Of a DNA stretch of 64,000 nt, positions 17,562 to 24,441 are shown piece after piece. The notes under the pieces are model-generated. The model ran no database searches. It saw nothing but the letters and a program-made list of their open reading frames with translations, and had not been told where the DNA came from. The stretch comes from Halobellus sp. MBLA0158 (GTDB lineage: Archaea; Halobacteriota; Halobacteria; Halobacteriales; Haloferacaceae), in assembly GCF_041477585.1 (NCBI RefSeq), contig NZ_JBGNYA010000001.1, positions 1,736,001-1,800,000 on the forward strand. Reading direction: 5' to 3'. Position 1 is the stretch's first letter. Each line of letters opens with the position of its first letter. The position numbers and the translations under genes were made by a program.

Positions 17562-17729
17562 ATGGACGCGAACAACGCCGGCGAGCGAGTCGCGGTCGAG
17601 GACGGCGAGGCCCGAGAGCGGGTCTCGGCGCACCTATCCTCGCCCGACCGGGTCGTCTTCACCGAGGCCGACAACCGCGACGGGTGGATCGCGCTCGACG
17701 CGGACGCGGCTGTCGCTGTCGAACGGTAG
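17562..17729 (+). CDS. Small acidic haloarchaeal protein of unknown function (55 aa)
   Basis: The sequence starts MDANNAGERVAVEDGEARER and ends VFTEADNRDGWIALDADAAVAVER. The -NRDGWI- core followed by a short acidic beta-like tail resembles a family of very short haloarchaeal proteins. No motif gives a function. The ATG at 17562 is preferred to upstream in-frame starts because they would fall inside the promoter region with the metal-type box. Codon use is typical of the genome. Confidence 0.65.
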   Translation: MDANNAGERVAVEDGEARERVSAHLSSPDRVVFTEADNRDGWIALDADAAVAVER

Positions 17730-17794
17730 CCTCCGAAAGCCGAATCGAATCAGATCGAAAGGAGTCGCGGATCGGTTTCCGTGCGGGGTGTCCC

Positions 17795-18343
17795 TTACTG
17801 CGTCGCCGACTCGAGGACGAGCGTGTCGTCTTCGAGGTAGTGCTCGATGTGGTGGGCGGCGTCTTCGACCTCGATGAGGTTCTCACGGAGCATGTGGGCC
17901 GTGGTGTGGTCGCCGAGGTTCTCCGCGAGTTCGACGTGATCGCGGAGCGTCTCGATGATGTCGCCGTACATCTCCATATCGTTCCGCAGCGACGTCCGGA
18001 TGTCGTAGACGTCCTCGTCTTCGGGCTCGACCGTGGCCTGTTCGAGGAGTGCGTCCATCCCCGAGACGGGGACGCCGCCGAGCGCCTGGGCGCGCTCTGC
18101 GAGCTCGTCGGCGAATTCCTCGGCCTCTCCGGCGGCCTCGCCGAGGAAGAGGTGGAGGTCACGGAACTCCGAGCCCTCGACGTTCCAGTGGTGCTTCTTC
18201 AGTTGGTGGTAGAGGACGTACGTCGAGGCGAGATCCGTGTTCAGCGCGTCGACGATCTGGCTCGCCTTCTCGGCGTCCATCCGGAGCGCTTCGCTACCTT
18301 CGACTTCGCCGGCACGCTGTCGGACTGTCTCTTGGGTACTCAT
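17795..18343 (-). CDS. dpsA: DpsA, ferritin-like DNA-protection and iron-storage protein
   Basis: The 182 residues match haloarchaeal DpsA in length and motifs. KKHHWNVEGSEFRDLHLFLGEAAGE (about 49-73, read in pieces) carries the intersubunit ferroxidase ligands H52, H64 and the acidic residues that follow. The N-terminal extension before the four-helix bundle is rich in charged residues. Dodecameric Dps oxidises Fe2+ with peroxide and stores the iron, protecting DNA. The upstream region holds overlapping palindromes just ahead of the predicted core promoter, as expected for iron or peroxide control. Confidence 0.93.
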   Translation of the reverse strand: MSTQETVRQRAGEVEGSEALRMDAEKASQIVDALNTDLASTYVLYHQLKKHHWNVEGSEFRDLHLFLGEAAGEAEEFADELAERAQALGGVPVSGMDALLEQATVEPEDEDVYDIRTSLRNDMEMYGDIIETLRDHVELAENLGDHTTAHMLRENLIEVEDAAHHIEHYLEDDTLVLESATQ

Positions 18344-18376
18344 TGCGCTCTAATATTGCTCGGCAGGTAACTTAGT

Positions 18377-18399
18377 TCTTTTCACGAAAAGATATCTTT
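18377..18399. promoter_or_regulatory. Overlapping palindromic operators upstream of dpsA
   Basis: TCTTTTCACGAAAAGA (18377-18392) has perfect 7-bp arms. It overlaps a second perfect palindrome, AAAGATATCTTT (18388-18399). They end 34 bp before the dpsA ATG at 18343, directly upstream of where the TATA/BRE should be. The arrangement suggests binding by a dimeric iron- or redox-responsive regulator; the protein is not identifiable from this window. Confidence 0.55.
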
Positions 18400-18413
18400 C
18401 TCATATCGAAAAA

Positions 18414-18441
18414 CCTCTCGGGAAACTGTCTCCCTGAGAGG
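18414..18441. terminator. Short hairpin between the gch3 end and the dpsA promoter
   Basis: CCTCTCGGG and CCCTGAGAGG pair with one bulged base around a 9-nt loop. Transcripts coming leftward from the cyclohydrolase gene would meet it after the larger 82-nt hairpin. It is a possible second termination or processing structure, but archaeal terminators normally need T-tracts, which are weak here. Confidence 0.35.
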
Positions 18442-18464
18442 GGCTCGCACGATCCGTCGGTCTC

Positions 18465-18546
18465 ATAGTGATTACTCTCACTGTTTACCGCCGAACGCCA
18501 CCCCTGGCGACGGCGTTCGGCGGTAAGAGACGAGAGTAGTCACTAT
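18465..18546. repeat. 82-nt near-perfect long hairpin element
   Basis: The outer arms ATAGTGATTACTCTC (18465-18479) and GAGAGTAGTCACTAT (18532-18546) pair over 15 positions with one G-T wobble. The inner arms TTACCGCCGAACGCC (18485-18499) and GGCGTTCGGCGGTAA (18512-18526) pair perfectly over 15. Five-nt internal loops and a 12-nt apical loop separate them. The right outer arm ends exactly at the stop codon of the gene at 18546. It is much longer than an ordinary terminator and resembles a MITE-like inverted repeat or a structured RNA. Confidence 0.75.
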
Positions 18547-19337
18547 CAGTCGGTCGCGACGCCGACGTCGTCGTGGGGGACGCCGAGCTCGACGGCCGTG
18601 CCGCGGTGCCGACACGCTTCGAGCGCGTGTTTGGCGTCCATTCCGGCCTCGTGAGGCGTTTCGGCGACGCCAACGCCGACTTTCAGTTCCACGCCGGCGT
18701 CGGCCTCGACGTGCGCGATCGACTCGTGGTAGTCGTCGGCGCTCATCGCCGGGCAGATCGAGATGATGTTGTCGCCGCCGACGAAAAAGGAGAGCGCGCC
18801 GTGTTCCTCGCGGAGGTACCGCATCAGCGTCGCGTACCCCTGTTCGATCTGGATGAACGAGTCGAACTCGTTGAGCTGGTCGGTGTACTTCCCGGTCGCG
18901 TCGTTCACGTCGAAGTGCGCGATCTGGACGTCCTCGGGGGTCCGCTCGGACGCCGAGAGGAAGTCGCCCGAGAGCACCTCCCGGCGGTCGCCGTCCTGGG
19001 CGGAGCCGGCCCGCTGGAGCCCCGCCGTCGCCGATTCGAGCGCCACGATCGGCGAGGCGTCGATGCCCGTCCCGAGGCTGATCGTCACCGGATAGCGGTT
19101 GCCGATCGTCTCCTGGAGGAGCTCGTGGTCCGTGCGGTCGAGGCCGTTCGTGATCGCGACCATGTTGTCGAACCGCGTGAAGAAGACGTAGCCCCCTCGG
19201 CCGCCGATGAACTGCGCCAGGTCGGCGAAGAGCCGGGACTGCATCGTCTGGAGGTCCATCTCGCGCCGCGGATCGGGAGTGACCGTCCACGGCCCGTAGT
19301 TGTCGATCTGAACGAGAGTGAGCTGGGCGTTCGTCAC
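18546..19337 (-). CDS. gch3: GTP cyclohydrolase III (GTP cyclohydrolase IIa)
   Basis: The 263 residues starting at a GTG (VTNAQLTLVQIDNYGPWTVTP) align closely with the archaeal enzyme of about 268 residues. Hallmarks are QIDNYGPWTVTPDPRRE, FFTRFDNMVAITNG and LSFFVGGDNIISICP, two degenerate GGDEF-like ferredoxin folds that bind Mg2+ and GTP. It converts GTP to 2-amino-5-formylamino-6-ribosylamino-pyrimidinone 5'-phosphate, the archaeal entry step to riboflavin and F420. The long hairpin lies right at its 3' end. Confidence 0.92.
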   Translation of the reverse strand: MTNAQLTLVQIDNYGPWTVTPDPRREMDLQTMQSRLFADLAQFIGGRGGYVFFTRFDNMVAITNGLDRTDHELLQETIGNRYPVTISLGTGIDASPIVALESATAGLQRAGSAQDGDRREVLSGDFLSASERTPEDVQIAHFDVNDATGKYTDQLNEFDSFIQIEQGYATLMRYLREEHGALSFFVGGDNIISICPAMSADDYHESIAHVEADAGVELKVGVGVAETPHEAGMDAKHALEACRHRGTAVELGVPHDDVGVATD

Positions 19338-19457
19338 GTTCGGATCCTGGGACCTGTTGTATATGCCTCTTTCCGTATCAGATGAGTTTCGCGTCTCAGT
19401 TTCGTTATGGAGGCCTCGCCCGCTACGTTCAACAGGCCGCCGTCCCACTATCACCCA

Positions 19458-20264
19458 ATGGACGTTCGCGGCGTCATCTTCGATGTCGACGGCACGCTGG
19501 TGCGGGGCGACGAACCGATACCGGGCGCGGCGGCGGGACTGGACGCGGCCGAAGCGGCGGGCCTCCGTCGCCTCTTCGTCTCGAACAACCCCACGAAGCC
19601 CCCCGAGGCCTACGAGGCGCGGCTGGCCCGGGCGGGCATCCACGCTGACGCCGACGAGGTGCTCACCGCGGGGACCGTCACCGCGCGGTACCTCCTTGAT
19701 CGACACGCCGCCGATTCGATCGCAGTCGTCGGTGAACCGGGACTCGTCGATCTGCTCGGCGAGGCCGGCCTGTCGGTCGAGCGCGTCGGCCGCGACGGCG
19801 ACCTGCGCGTCGATCCCGCGGTGCTCGTCGCCTCGCTCGATCGGCGGTTCGGCTACAAAATGCTCCGCGCGTGCTTAGACCTCCTCGCGGACGGCGACGT
19901 CGCCTTCGTCGGCACCGATCCGGACGTCGTCATCCCCGCCGCCGAGGGCGACGTCCCCGGATCCGGGGCCATCGTCGACGCCATCGCGAACGTCGCCGGG
20001 CGCGAGCCCGCCGCCGTCCTCGGGAAGCCGAGCGAGACGGCCCGCGAGATGGCGCTGGACCGCCTCGACCTCCCGCCCGAGGACGTCCTCGTCGTCGGCG
20101 ACCGGCTCGATACTGACATCGCGCTCGGCGCGCGCTCGGGGATGACGACGGCGCTCGTCACCACGGGCGTGACCGCGGCGGAGGACGTGGCGTCGTCGCC
20201 GATCACGCCGGATCACGTCCTCGACTCCCTGGCCGAACTGGAGTCGCTGCTCGCCGAGCCCTGA
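19458..20264 (+). CDS. HAD superfamily hydrolase, NagD/p-nitrophenylphosphatase type
   Basis: The 268-residue type IIA HAD phosphatase has motif I FDVDGTLV (D9, D11), motif II in RLFVSNNPTKPP, a cap domain in the middle, and the lysine motif and motif IV at VLGKPSE and VLVVGDRLDTDIALG. Members dephosphorylate sugar phosphates, glycerol phosphate or nucleotides. The start at ATG 19458 puts the nucleophile Asp at position 9, as usual. It is divergent from gch3 across 120 bp. Confidence 0.87.
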   Translation: MDVRGVIFDVDGTLVRGDEPIPGAAAGLDAAEAAGLRRLFVSNNPTKPPEAYEARLARAGIHADADEVLTAGTVTARYLLDRHAADSIAVVGEPGLVDLLGEAGLSVERVGRDGDLRVDPAVLVASLDRRFGYKMLRACLDLLADGDVAFVGTDPDVVIPAAEGDVPGSGAIVDAIANVAGREPAAVLGKPSETAREMALDRLDLPPEDVLVVGDRLDTDIALGARSGMTTALVTTGVTAAEDVASSPITPDHVLDSLAELESLLAEP

Positions 20265-20309
20265 CTAGTCAATAAATTCATCATTCTCGCCGCCGACGTC
20301 TTAGATGGT

Positions 20310-20900
20310 ATGGGCAAAAAGATCCTGATGATCGTCGGCGACTTCGGCGAGGACTACGAGACGATGGTACCGTATCAGGCCCTGGAGATGGTCGGCCACG
20401 ACGTCGACGCCGTCTGTCCCGAAAAGGAGGCGGGCGAGACGGTCAAGACCGCCATCCACGACTTCCGGGGCGATCAGACCTACCTCGAAGAGCGCGGCCA
20501 CGACTTCGAGGTCACGGCCACCTTCGCGGATGTCGACCCCGCGGACTACGACGCGCTCGTCGTGCCCGGCGGGCGCGCGCCGGAGTACCTCCGGACCTAC
20601 GAGGAGGTCCTTGACGCCGTCCGGCACTTCTTCGAGGCGGACAAGCCGGTGGCGGCGCTCTGTCACGGCCCGCAGATCCTCGCGGCCGCGGGCGTCCTCG
20701 ACGGCTACGAGATGACGGCCTACCCGGCGGTCCGCCCGGAGGTCGAGGCCGCCGGGTGCTCGTGGGTCGACGAGGTGACCGTCGACGATAACCTCGTCAC
20801 CGGTCAGGCGTGGCCGGATCACCCCGAGTGGCTCGCGGCGTTCCTCGACCTCCTTGGGACCGAGATCGACGCCGGCCCGCCCGCGGTCGCCGGCGAGTGA
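20310..20900 (+). CDS. DJ-1/PfpI family protein
   Basis: The 196 residues form one DJ-1/PfpI domain. VGDFGEDYE includes the acidic partner Glu14, VVPGGRAPEYLR is the oxyanion region, and VAALCHGPQIL is the nucleophile elbow with C118 and H119. The family includes glyoxalases, deglycases, proteases and stress proteins. The preserved Cys-His pair argues for an active enzyme, but which reaction is open. It stands 45 bp after the HAD gene and might be co-transcribed with it. Confidence 0.88.
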   Translation: MGKKILMIVGDFGEDYETMVPYQALEMVGHDVDAVCPEKEAGETVKTAIHDFRGDQTYLEERGHDFEVTATFADVDPADYDALVVPGGRAPEYLRTYEEVLDAVRHFFEADKPVAALCHGPQILAAAGVLDGYEMTAYPAVRPEVEAAGCSWVDEVTVDDNLVTGQAWPDHPEWLAAFLDLLGTEIDAGPPAVAGE

Positions 20901-20948
20901 TACGGCTCGCCCGGGGCCGATTATGAGGTGTGATACCGTCTGACAAAG

Positions 20949-20957
20949 TTTTATATG
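20949..20957 (+). promoter_or_regulatory. Strong TATA element for the 57-aa protein gene
   Basis: TTTTATATG is centred about 28 nt upstream of the ATG at 20981, which predicts a leaderless transcript. Confidence 0.65.
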
Positions 20958-20980
20958 CGACCGTCGCGTCCGTTCCTCGT

Positions 20981-21154
20981 ATGGAGAATCAGCCGAACAG
21001 TCCATACGTGTACTCGGAGGAGATCTCCGAGCCCGCCGACCCGTACGTCTCCCACGACGAAGTCGAAGAACCGGACGTCCCGGACCCCGAAGGGCGGGAC
21101 GTCGTCATCGCCGACGGTCGGGCGATGAGCTACCGGGCGTACCACCGGCGATAG
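20981..21154 (+). CDS. Small acidic protein of unknown function (57 aa) behind a strong promoter
   Basis: The sequence runs MENQPNSPYVYSEEISEPAD to AMSYRAYHRR. The middle is acidic (SHDEVEEPDVPDPEGRD) and the C-terminus is basic and tyrosine-rich. There is no membrane segment or cysteine. The good TATA element at the leaderless distance and the stop before the next gene support a real gene. I do not recognise the family. Confidence 0.65.
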   Translation: MENQPNSPYVYSEEISEPADPYVSHDEVEEPDVPDPEGRDVVIADGRAMSYRAYHRR

Positions 21155-21213
21155 CGGGTCGCCGCCGCCGACCGCCGGCGGTGGGGGTTCGCTACTCGCC
21201 GCTCGCTGCTCGC

Positions 21214-21612
21214 TTAGAACGCGTCGCCGTGCGCGGCGATCTCGGCGCGGAGCCCCTCGCGGAGCGCGCTCTGGACGTGGCAGATGTCCTTGGCGCGCTC
21301 GACGATCTCCGCGAGCTCCTCGTCGTCGACGTCGGCCTCGACGTAGACGTCGAAGCGGATCGCTTCGAGGTCGTCGTCGTCGTCGAGATCGGCGTCGGCG
21401 TCGATCTGGATCTTTCCGAGGTCGTCGTGGCCGCGCTGTTGGCCGCCGACGCGGAACGCCGGCAGGTAACAGGAGGCGTACGTCGCGACCAGCGCGGCGT
21501 TCGGGTTCGGGCCCTGTTCGTCTGTCGCGTCGATCGTGAGCTCGAAGTCGCCGACCTGGCTCGTGCTCGCGAAGCCCTCTTCGCTGACCGTGGAGGTTTC
21601 GATGTCGCTCAT
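21214..21612 (-). CDS. OsmC family peroxide-resistance-type protein
   Basis: The 132 residues show the OsmC fold with both redox cysteines in place: ALVATYASCYLPAF for the peroxidatic cysteine and VERAKDICHVQSAL for the resolving one. NPNAALVATYASC matches the family NPEELL-A-A--C pattern. Such proteins reduce organic hydroperoxides or sulfur species using thiols. It is shorter than bacterial OsmC at both ends. It is encoded alone, with 60 bp to the preceding convergent small gene. Confidence 0.85.
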   Translation of the reverse strand: MSDIETSTVSEEGFASTSQVGDFELTIDATDEQGPNPNAALVATYASCYLPAFRVGGQQRGHDDLGKIQIDADADLDDDDDLEAIRFDVYVEADVDDEELAEIVERAKDICHVQSALREGLRAEIAAHGDAF

Positions 21613-21742
21613 TCCGCTTGCACGGTCGGTCGCGGGCGTCCTAAAGGTTGCTCACCCGGACGGCTGGGCGGGTGATCGAAGTCGGTCGACCGCAGAAAAA
21701 CGGATCCGCCGAGCCGCTACGCCGCCGGGCGTCGCGCCGCGA

Positions 21743-22459
21743 TCACTCCAGCGTGAACGTCTCGTCGCCGTCGAGGACGTGGACCTCGGCGTCCGAGCCT
21801 GTCGCCTTCACCTCGCGGACGACGTCGTCGGTGTCGATCTCGATCGGCGGGAAGGAGTCGTAGTGCATCGGCAGGACGTGGTCGACGTCGAGCCAGTCGG
21901 CCGCGATGGCGGCCTGGGTCGGCCCCATCGTGTAGTGGTCGCCCACCGGCAGCGCGGCGGCGTCGGGTTCGAGGTACGGGCCGATGACGTCTTTCATCTC
22001 GGACATCAGCCCGGTGTCGCCCGCGTGGTAGAACGTCGTCGCGTCGGGGTCGGCCTCCTGGGTCGGCTTCTTGTCGCTGATGACGAACCCGACGGGCATC
22101 CCGAGGCTGTACTCGTAGTCCGTGTTGAGGCCGTTCGTGTGGTCGGCGCGGTGCATCGTCACGAACGCCTCGCCGCACTCGACGGTGCCGCCGATGTTCA
22201 TCCCGATCGCCGACTCGAAGCCGACGTCCTCTTCCATATAGGTCGTCAGCTCCGGGACGGAGACGACCGTCGCGTCGGTGAACGCGCCGGCGTCGGCGAC
22301 GTGGTCGGCGTGGCCGTGCGTCAGGAGGACGAAGTCGGGCGTCTCGACGTCCTCGGCCGACAGCTCCGTCTTGGGGTTCTGGAAGAACGGGTCGATCAGG
22401 AAGGTCGTGCCGTCGACGTCGACGTGCCACGTGGAGTGGCCGTGCCAGGTGAGTTCCAT
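21743..22459 (-). CDS. Metallo-beta-lactamase-fold metal-dependent hydrolase (UPF0173 / YtkL-like)
   Basis: The 238 residues carry the HxHxDH zinc motif in [14 protein letters not shown], with further ligands in THRADH-type and [13 protein letters not shown] segments and MHYDSFPPI near the C-terminus. [17 protein letters not shown] is the usual opening of the UPF0173 family, so I start at the ATG at 22459 and not the one two codons upstream. The substrate is unknown. The promoter region to the FAH-family gene at 22578 is shared and divergent. Confidence 0.85.
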   Translation of the reverse strand: MELTWHGHSTWHVDVDGTTFLIDPFFQNPKTELSAEDVETPDFVLLTHGHADHVADAGAFTDATVVSVPELTTYMEEDVGFESAIGMNIGGTVECGEAFVTMHRADHTNGLNTDYEYSLGMPVGFVISDKKPTQEADPDATTFYHAGDTGLMSEMKDVIGPYLEPDAAALPVGDHYTMGPTQAAIAADWLDVDHVLPMHYDSFPPIEIDTDDVVREVKATGSDAEVHVLDGDETFTLE

Positions 22460-22577
22460 TGTCATCGTCCGGTCGTATCTTCTCCCGGATCGACAATAAA
22501 GCGTGCTATCGAGAGAGATTCACACGCGGACGACGGAGATGGAAAGAACGAAGCGCCGGGGCTCCGAGGGGCCGCGT

Positions 22578-23309
22578 ATGCACATCGTCAGATTCAGAGA
22601 TCCCGCCGGATCGGTCCGCACGGGCGAGTGGCACGGCGACGCGGTCTCGTTCGCCGGCGAGACCTACGACCTCGACGCGGTCGACGTGCTCGCGCCCTCG
22701 GAGCCGACGAAGATCGTCTGCGTCGGCCGCAACTACGCGGACCACGCCGCGGAGATGGACAACGAGATCCCCGATCGGCCGCTGCTCTTCCTGAAGCCGC
22801 CGAACGCGGTCGCGGGCCACGGCGACACGGTTACGCTTCCGTCCGGCAAGGAGCGCCTCGACCACGAGGCCGAGATCGCGGTCGTGATCGGCGAGCAGGC
22901 AAAGCACGTCGACGCCGCCGACGCGATGGACTACGTCGCCGGGTTCACCTGCCTGAACGACCTCTCGAACCGCGACGACCAGCGCCAGGAGACGAACTGG
23001 GTCCGCGGGAAGGCCTTCGACAACGCCGCGCCGATGGGGCCGGTGCTCGCGACGCCCGACGAGGTGCCCGCCGACGCGTCGATCGAACTCCGGGTGAACG
23101 GCGAGACGCGGCAGTCGTCCTCCAGGGACCACCTCGCCTTCTCCGTGCCCGACCTGATCGAGGAGATCACGACCTACCTGACGCTCGAACCCGGCGACGT
23201 CGTCGCGACCGGCACGCCCGGCGGCGTCGCGCCGCTCGAAGACGGCGACCGGATCGAGGTCGAACTCGAAGGCGTCGGCGTCCTCGAACACGACGTCCGG
23301 ATCCCGTAG
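22578..23309 (+). CDS. Fumarylacetoacetate hydrolase (FAH) family protein
   Basis: The 243 residues start MHIVRFRDPAGSVRTGEW. The FAH metal site is in LDHEAEIAVVIGE, with ETNWVRGKAFDN and TGTPGGVAPLEDGD as the other family blocks. KIVCVGRNYADHAAEM marks the start of the catalytic domain after a 50-residue N-terminal part. Relatives are acylpyruvases, oxaloacetate decarboxylases or enzymes of aromatic degradation. No catabolic cluster lies around it, so acylpyruvate or oxaloacetate clean-up is the more likely role (inference). Confidence 0.88.
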   Translation: MHIVRFRDPAGSVRTGEWHGDAVSFAGETYDLDAVDVLAPSEPTKIVCVGRNYADHAAEMDNEIPDRPLLFLKPPNAVAGHGDTVTLPSGKERLDHEAEIAVVIGEQAKHVDAADAMDYVAGFTCLNDLSNRDDQRQETNWVRGKAFDNAAPMGPVLATPDEVPADASIELRVNGETRQSSSRDHLAFSVPDLIEEITTYLTLEPGDVVATGTPGGVAPLEDGDRIEVELEGVGVLEHDVRIP

Positions 23310-23361
23310 GCCGGTCCACGCGAACACACGCTTTTTTCGGTCGGCGGTCCAGTGCTCGCGT

Positions 23362-23751
23362 ATGCGGCACTCCCGCCTCGACGTCCTCTCGGCAGCGGTC
23401 CTCGTCGGCGCTGCCGTCGTCGGTATCGCCCTCCTCCCGTCGCTCCCGGACCGCATCGCCGTCCACTTCGGCGCGGGCGGTTCGCCGGACAACTACCTGT
23501 CGGCGCCGCTCGGCGTCGTCCTCGTGCCGGCGATCGGACTCGTGACGCTCGCGGCCGTCCGGGGGCTGCTTCCCCTCGGAAACGACGTGCCCCCGCCGCC
23601 GTGGTTCGGGCTCGCGCTCGCCGGATTCTTAGCGTACGTTCACGGCGTCGTGCTCGCGTGGAACCTCGGATACCGGGTCAACGTCACCCTGCTCGTGCTC
23701 CCGGCGGTCGCGGTCATCGTCGTGCTCGCCTTCGTGATCGAGCGGCGGTGA
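23362..23751 (+). CDS. DUF1648 domain membrane protein
   Basis: The 129 residues have four predicted membrane helices. The first two are joined by LPSLPDRIAVHFGAGGSPDNYL, the DUF1648 signature found in SdpI-like immunity and transport proteins. Here only the DUF1648 part plus two helices is present; a C-terminal SdpI domain is lacking. The function is unknown. It is followed by the metal-box promoter of the dehydrogenase pair. Confidence 0.75.
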   Translation: MRHSRLDVLSAAVLVGAAVVGIALLPSLPDRIAVHFGAGGSPDNYLSAPLGVVLVPAIGLVTLAAVRGLLPLGNDVPPPPWFGLALAGFLAYVHGVVLAWNLGYRVNVTLLVLPAVAVIVVLAFVIERR

Positions 23752-23809
23752 CCTCGGCGGCCCGTCGGAACGGAACCACTGGCGACGACCGGAAAGGCAA
23801 CCCATAAGT

Positions 23810-23823
23810 TTAGGTGTGCCTAA
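23810..23823. promoter_or_regulatory. DtxR/IdeR-like operator before the GMC dehydrogenase pair
   Basis: TTAGG-TGTG-CCTAA is a perfect inverted repeat with a 4-nt centre, the pattern expected for a DtxR/IdeR/SirR-type iron or manganese repressor. It ends 10 bp before the GTG start at 23833, so a bound repressor would block a leaderless transcript. No such regulator gene is in this window. Confidence 0.6.
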
Positions 23824-23832
23824 TCCGGGTGC

Positions 23833-24441
23833 GTGGAACTGACGCGACGCGACGCGCTGGCGGCGCTGGCGACCGCCGGCGTGACGGTCAGTGGCGGGGT
23901 CCTCGCGGGGCGCCTCGAACCACCGACGGCGGACGGGGACGCCGGAGGGGTCCCGTCCGCGGGAGCCTCCGGGACAGACCTCTCGACGCCGCTCTTGGAC
24001 CTGCTCGACGGCGTCGCCGAGGTCCTGTACCCGAGCGGCGTCGACGGACGCCGCGAGTTCGTCGAGTCGTACGTCCTCGGCCGGATCGACGACCGACCCG
24101 ACTACCGCGACGGGATGCGCGAGGCGGCCGCACAGCTGGACGCCGTCGCCCGCGACTGGCGCGGCGACGCCTACGCCGCTCTCGGTGTGGACGAGCGCGA
24201 CGCCCTCCTCCGGGATCTCGGCGTCGATACGGCCGATCCCGAGCCCGACGGAACGATCACGGAACGGATCCGGTTCTACCTCGTCAACGACCTGCTGTTC
24301 GCCTTCTACGCCTCACCGACCGGGGGCCGACTCGTCGGTATCGAGAACCCGATCGGCCACCCCGGCGGGATCCAGAGCTACCAGCGCGGATCGATGCCGA
24401 GCGCCGCCGACACGTCCCGGGAGCGATTCGACGATGGCTGA
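23833..24441 (+). CDS. Gluconate 2-dehydrogenase subunit 3 family protein (Tat-exported small subunit)
   Basis: The 202 residues begin with a GTG start and a twin-arginine-like signal, MELTRRDALAALATAGVTVSG. The mature part matches the small subunit of flavin-dependent gluconate/glucose dehydrogenases, including a hydrophobic FYLVNDLLFAFYASPTGGRLVGIENPIGHPGG C-terminal block (read in pieces). This subunit normally escorts the catalytic GMC subunit out of the cell by Tat. The catalytic gene starts 8 nt before this stop. No cytochrome c subunit follows. Confidence 0.85.
   Translation: MELTRRDALAALATAGVTVSGGVLAGRLEPPTADGDAGGVPSAGASGTDLSTPLLDLLDGVAEVLYPSGVDGRREFVESYVLGRIDDRPDYRDGMREAAAQLDAVARDWRGDAYAALGVDERDALLRDLGVDTADPEPDGTITERIRFYLVNDLLFAFYASPTGGRLVGIENPIGHPGGIQSYQRGSMPSAADTSRERFDDG

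Noticed and set aside
17498..20936. Shared 9-mer GTGTGATAC upstream of the small genes at 17562 and 20981
   Set aside because: It is too short to separate from chance, and it sits at different distances from the starts (56 bp versus 45 bp).
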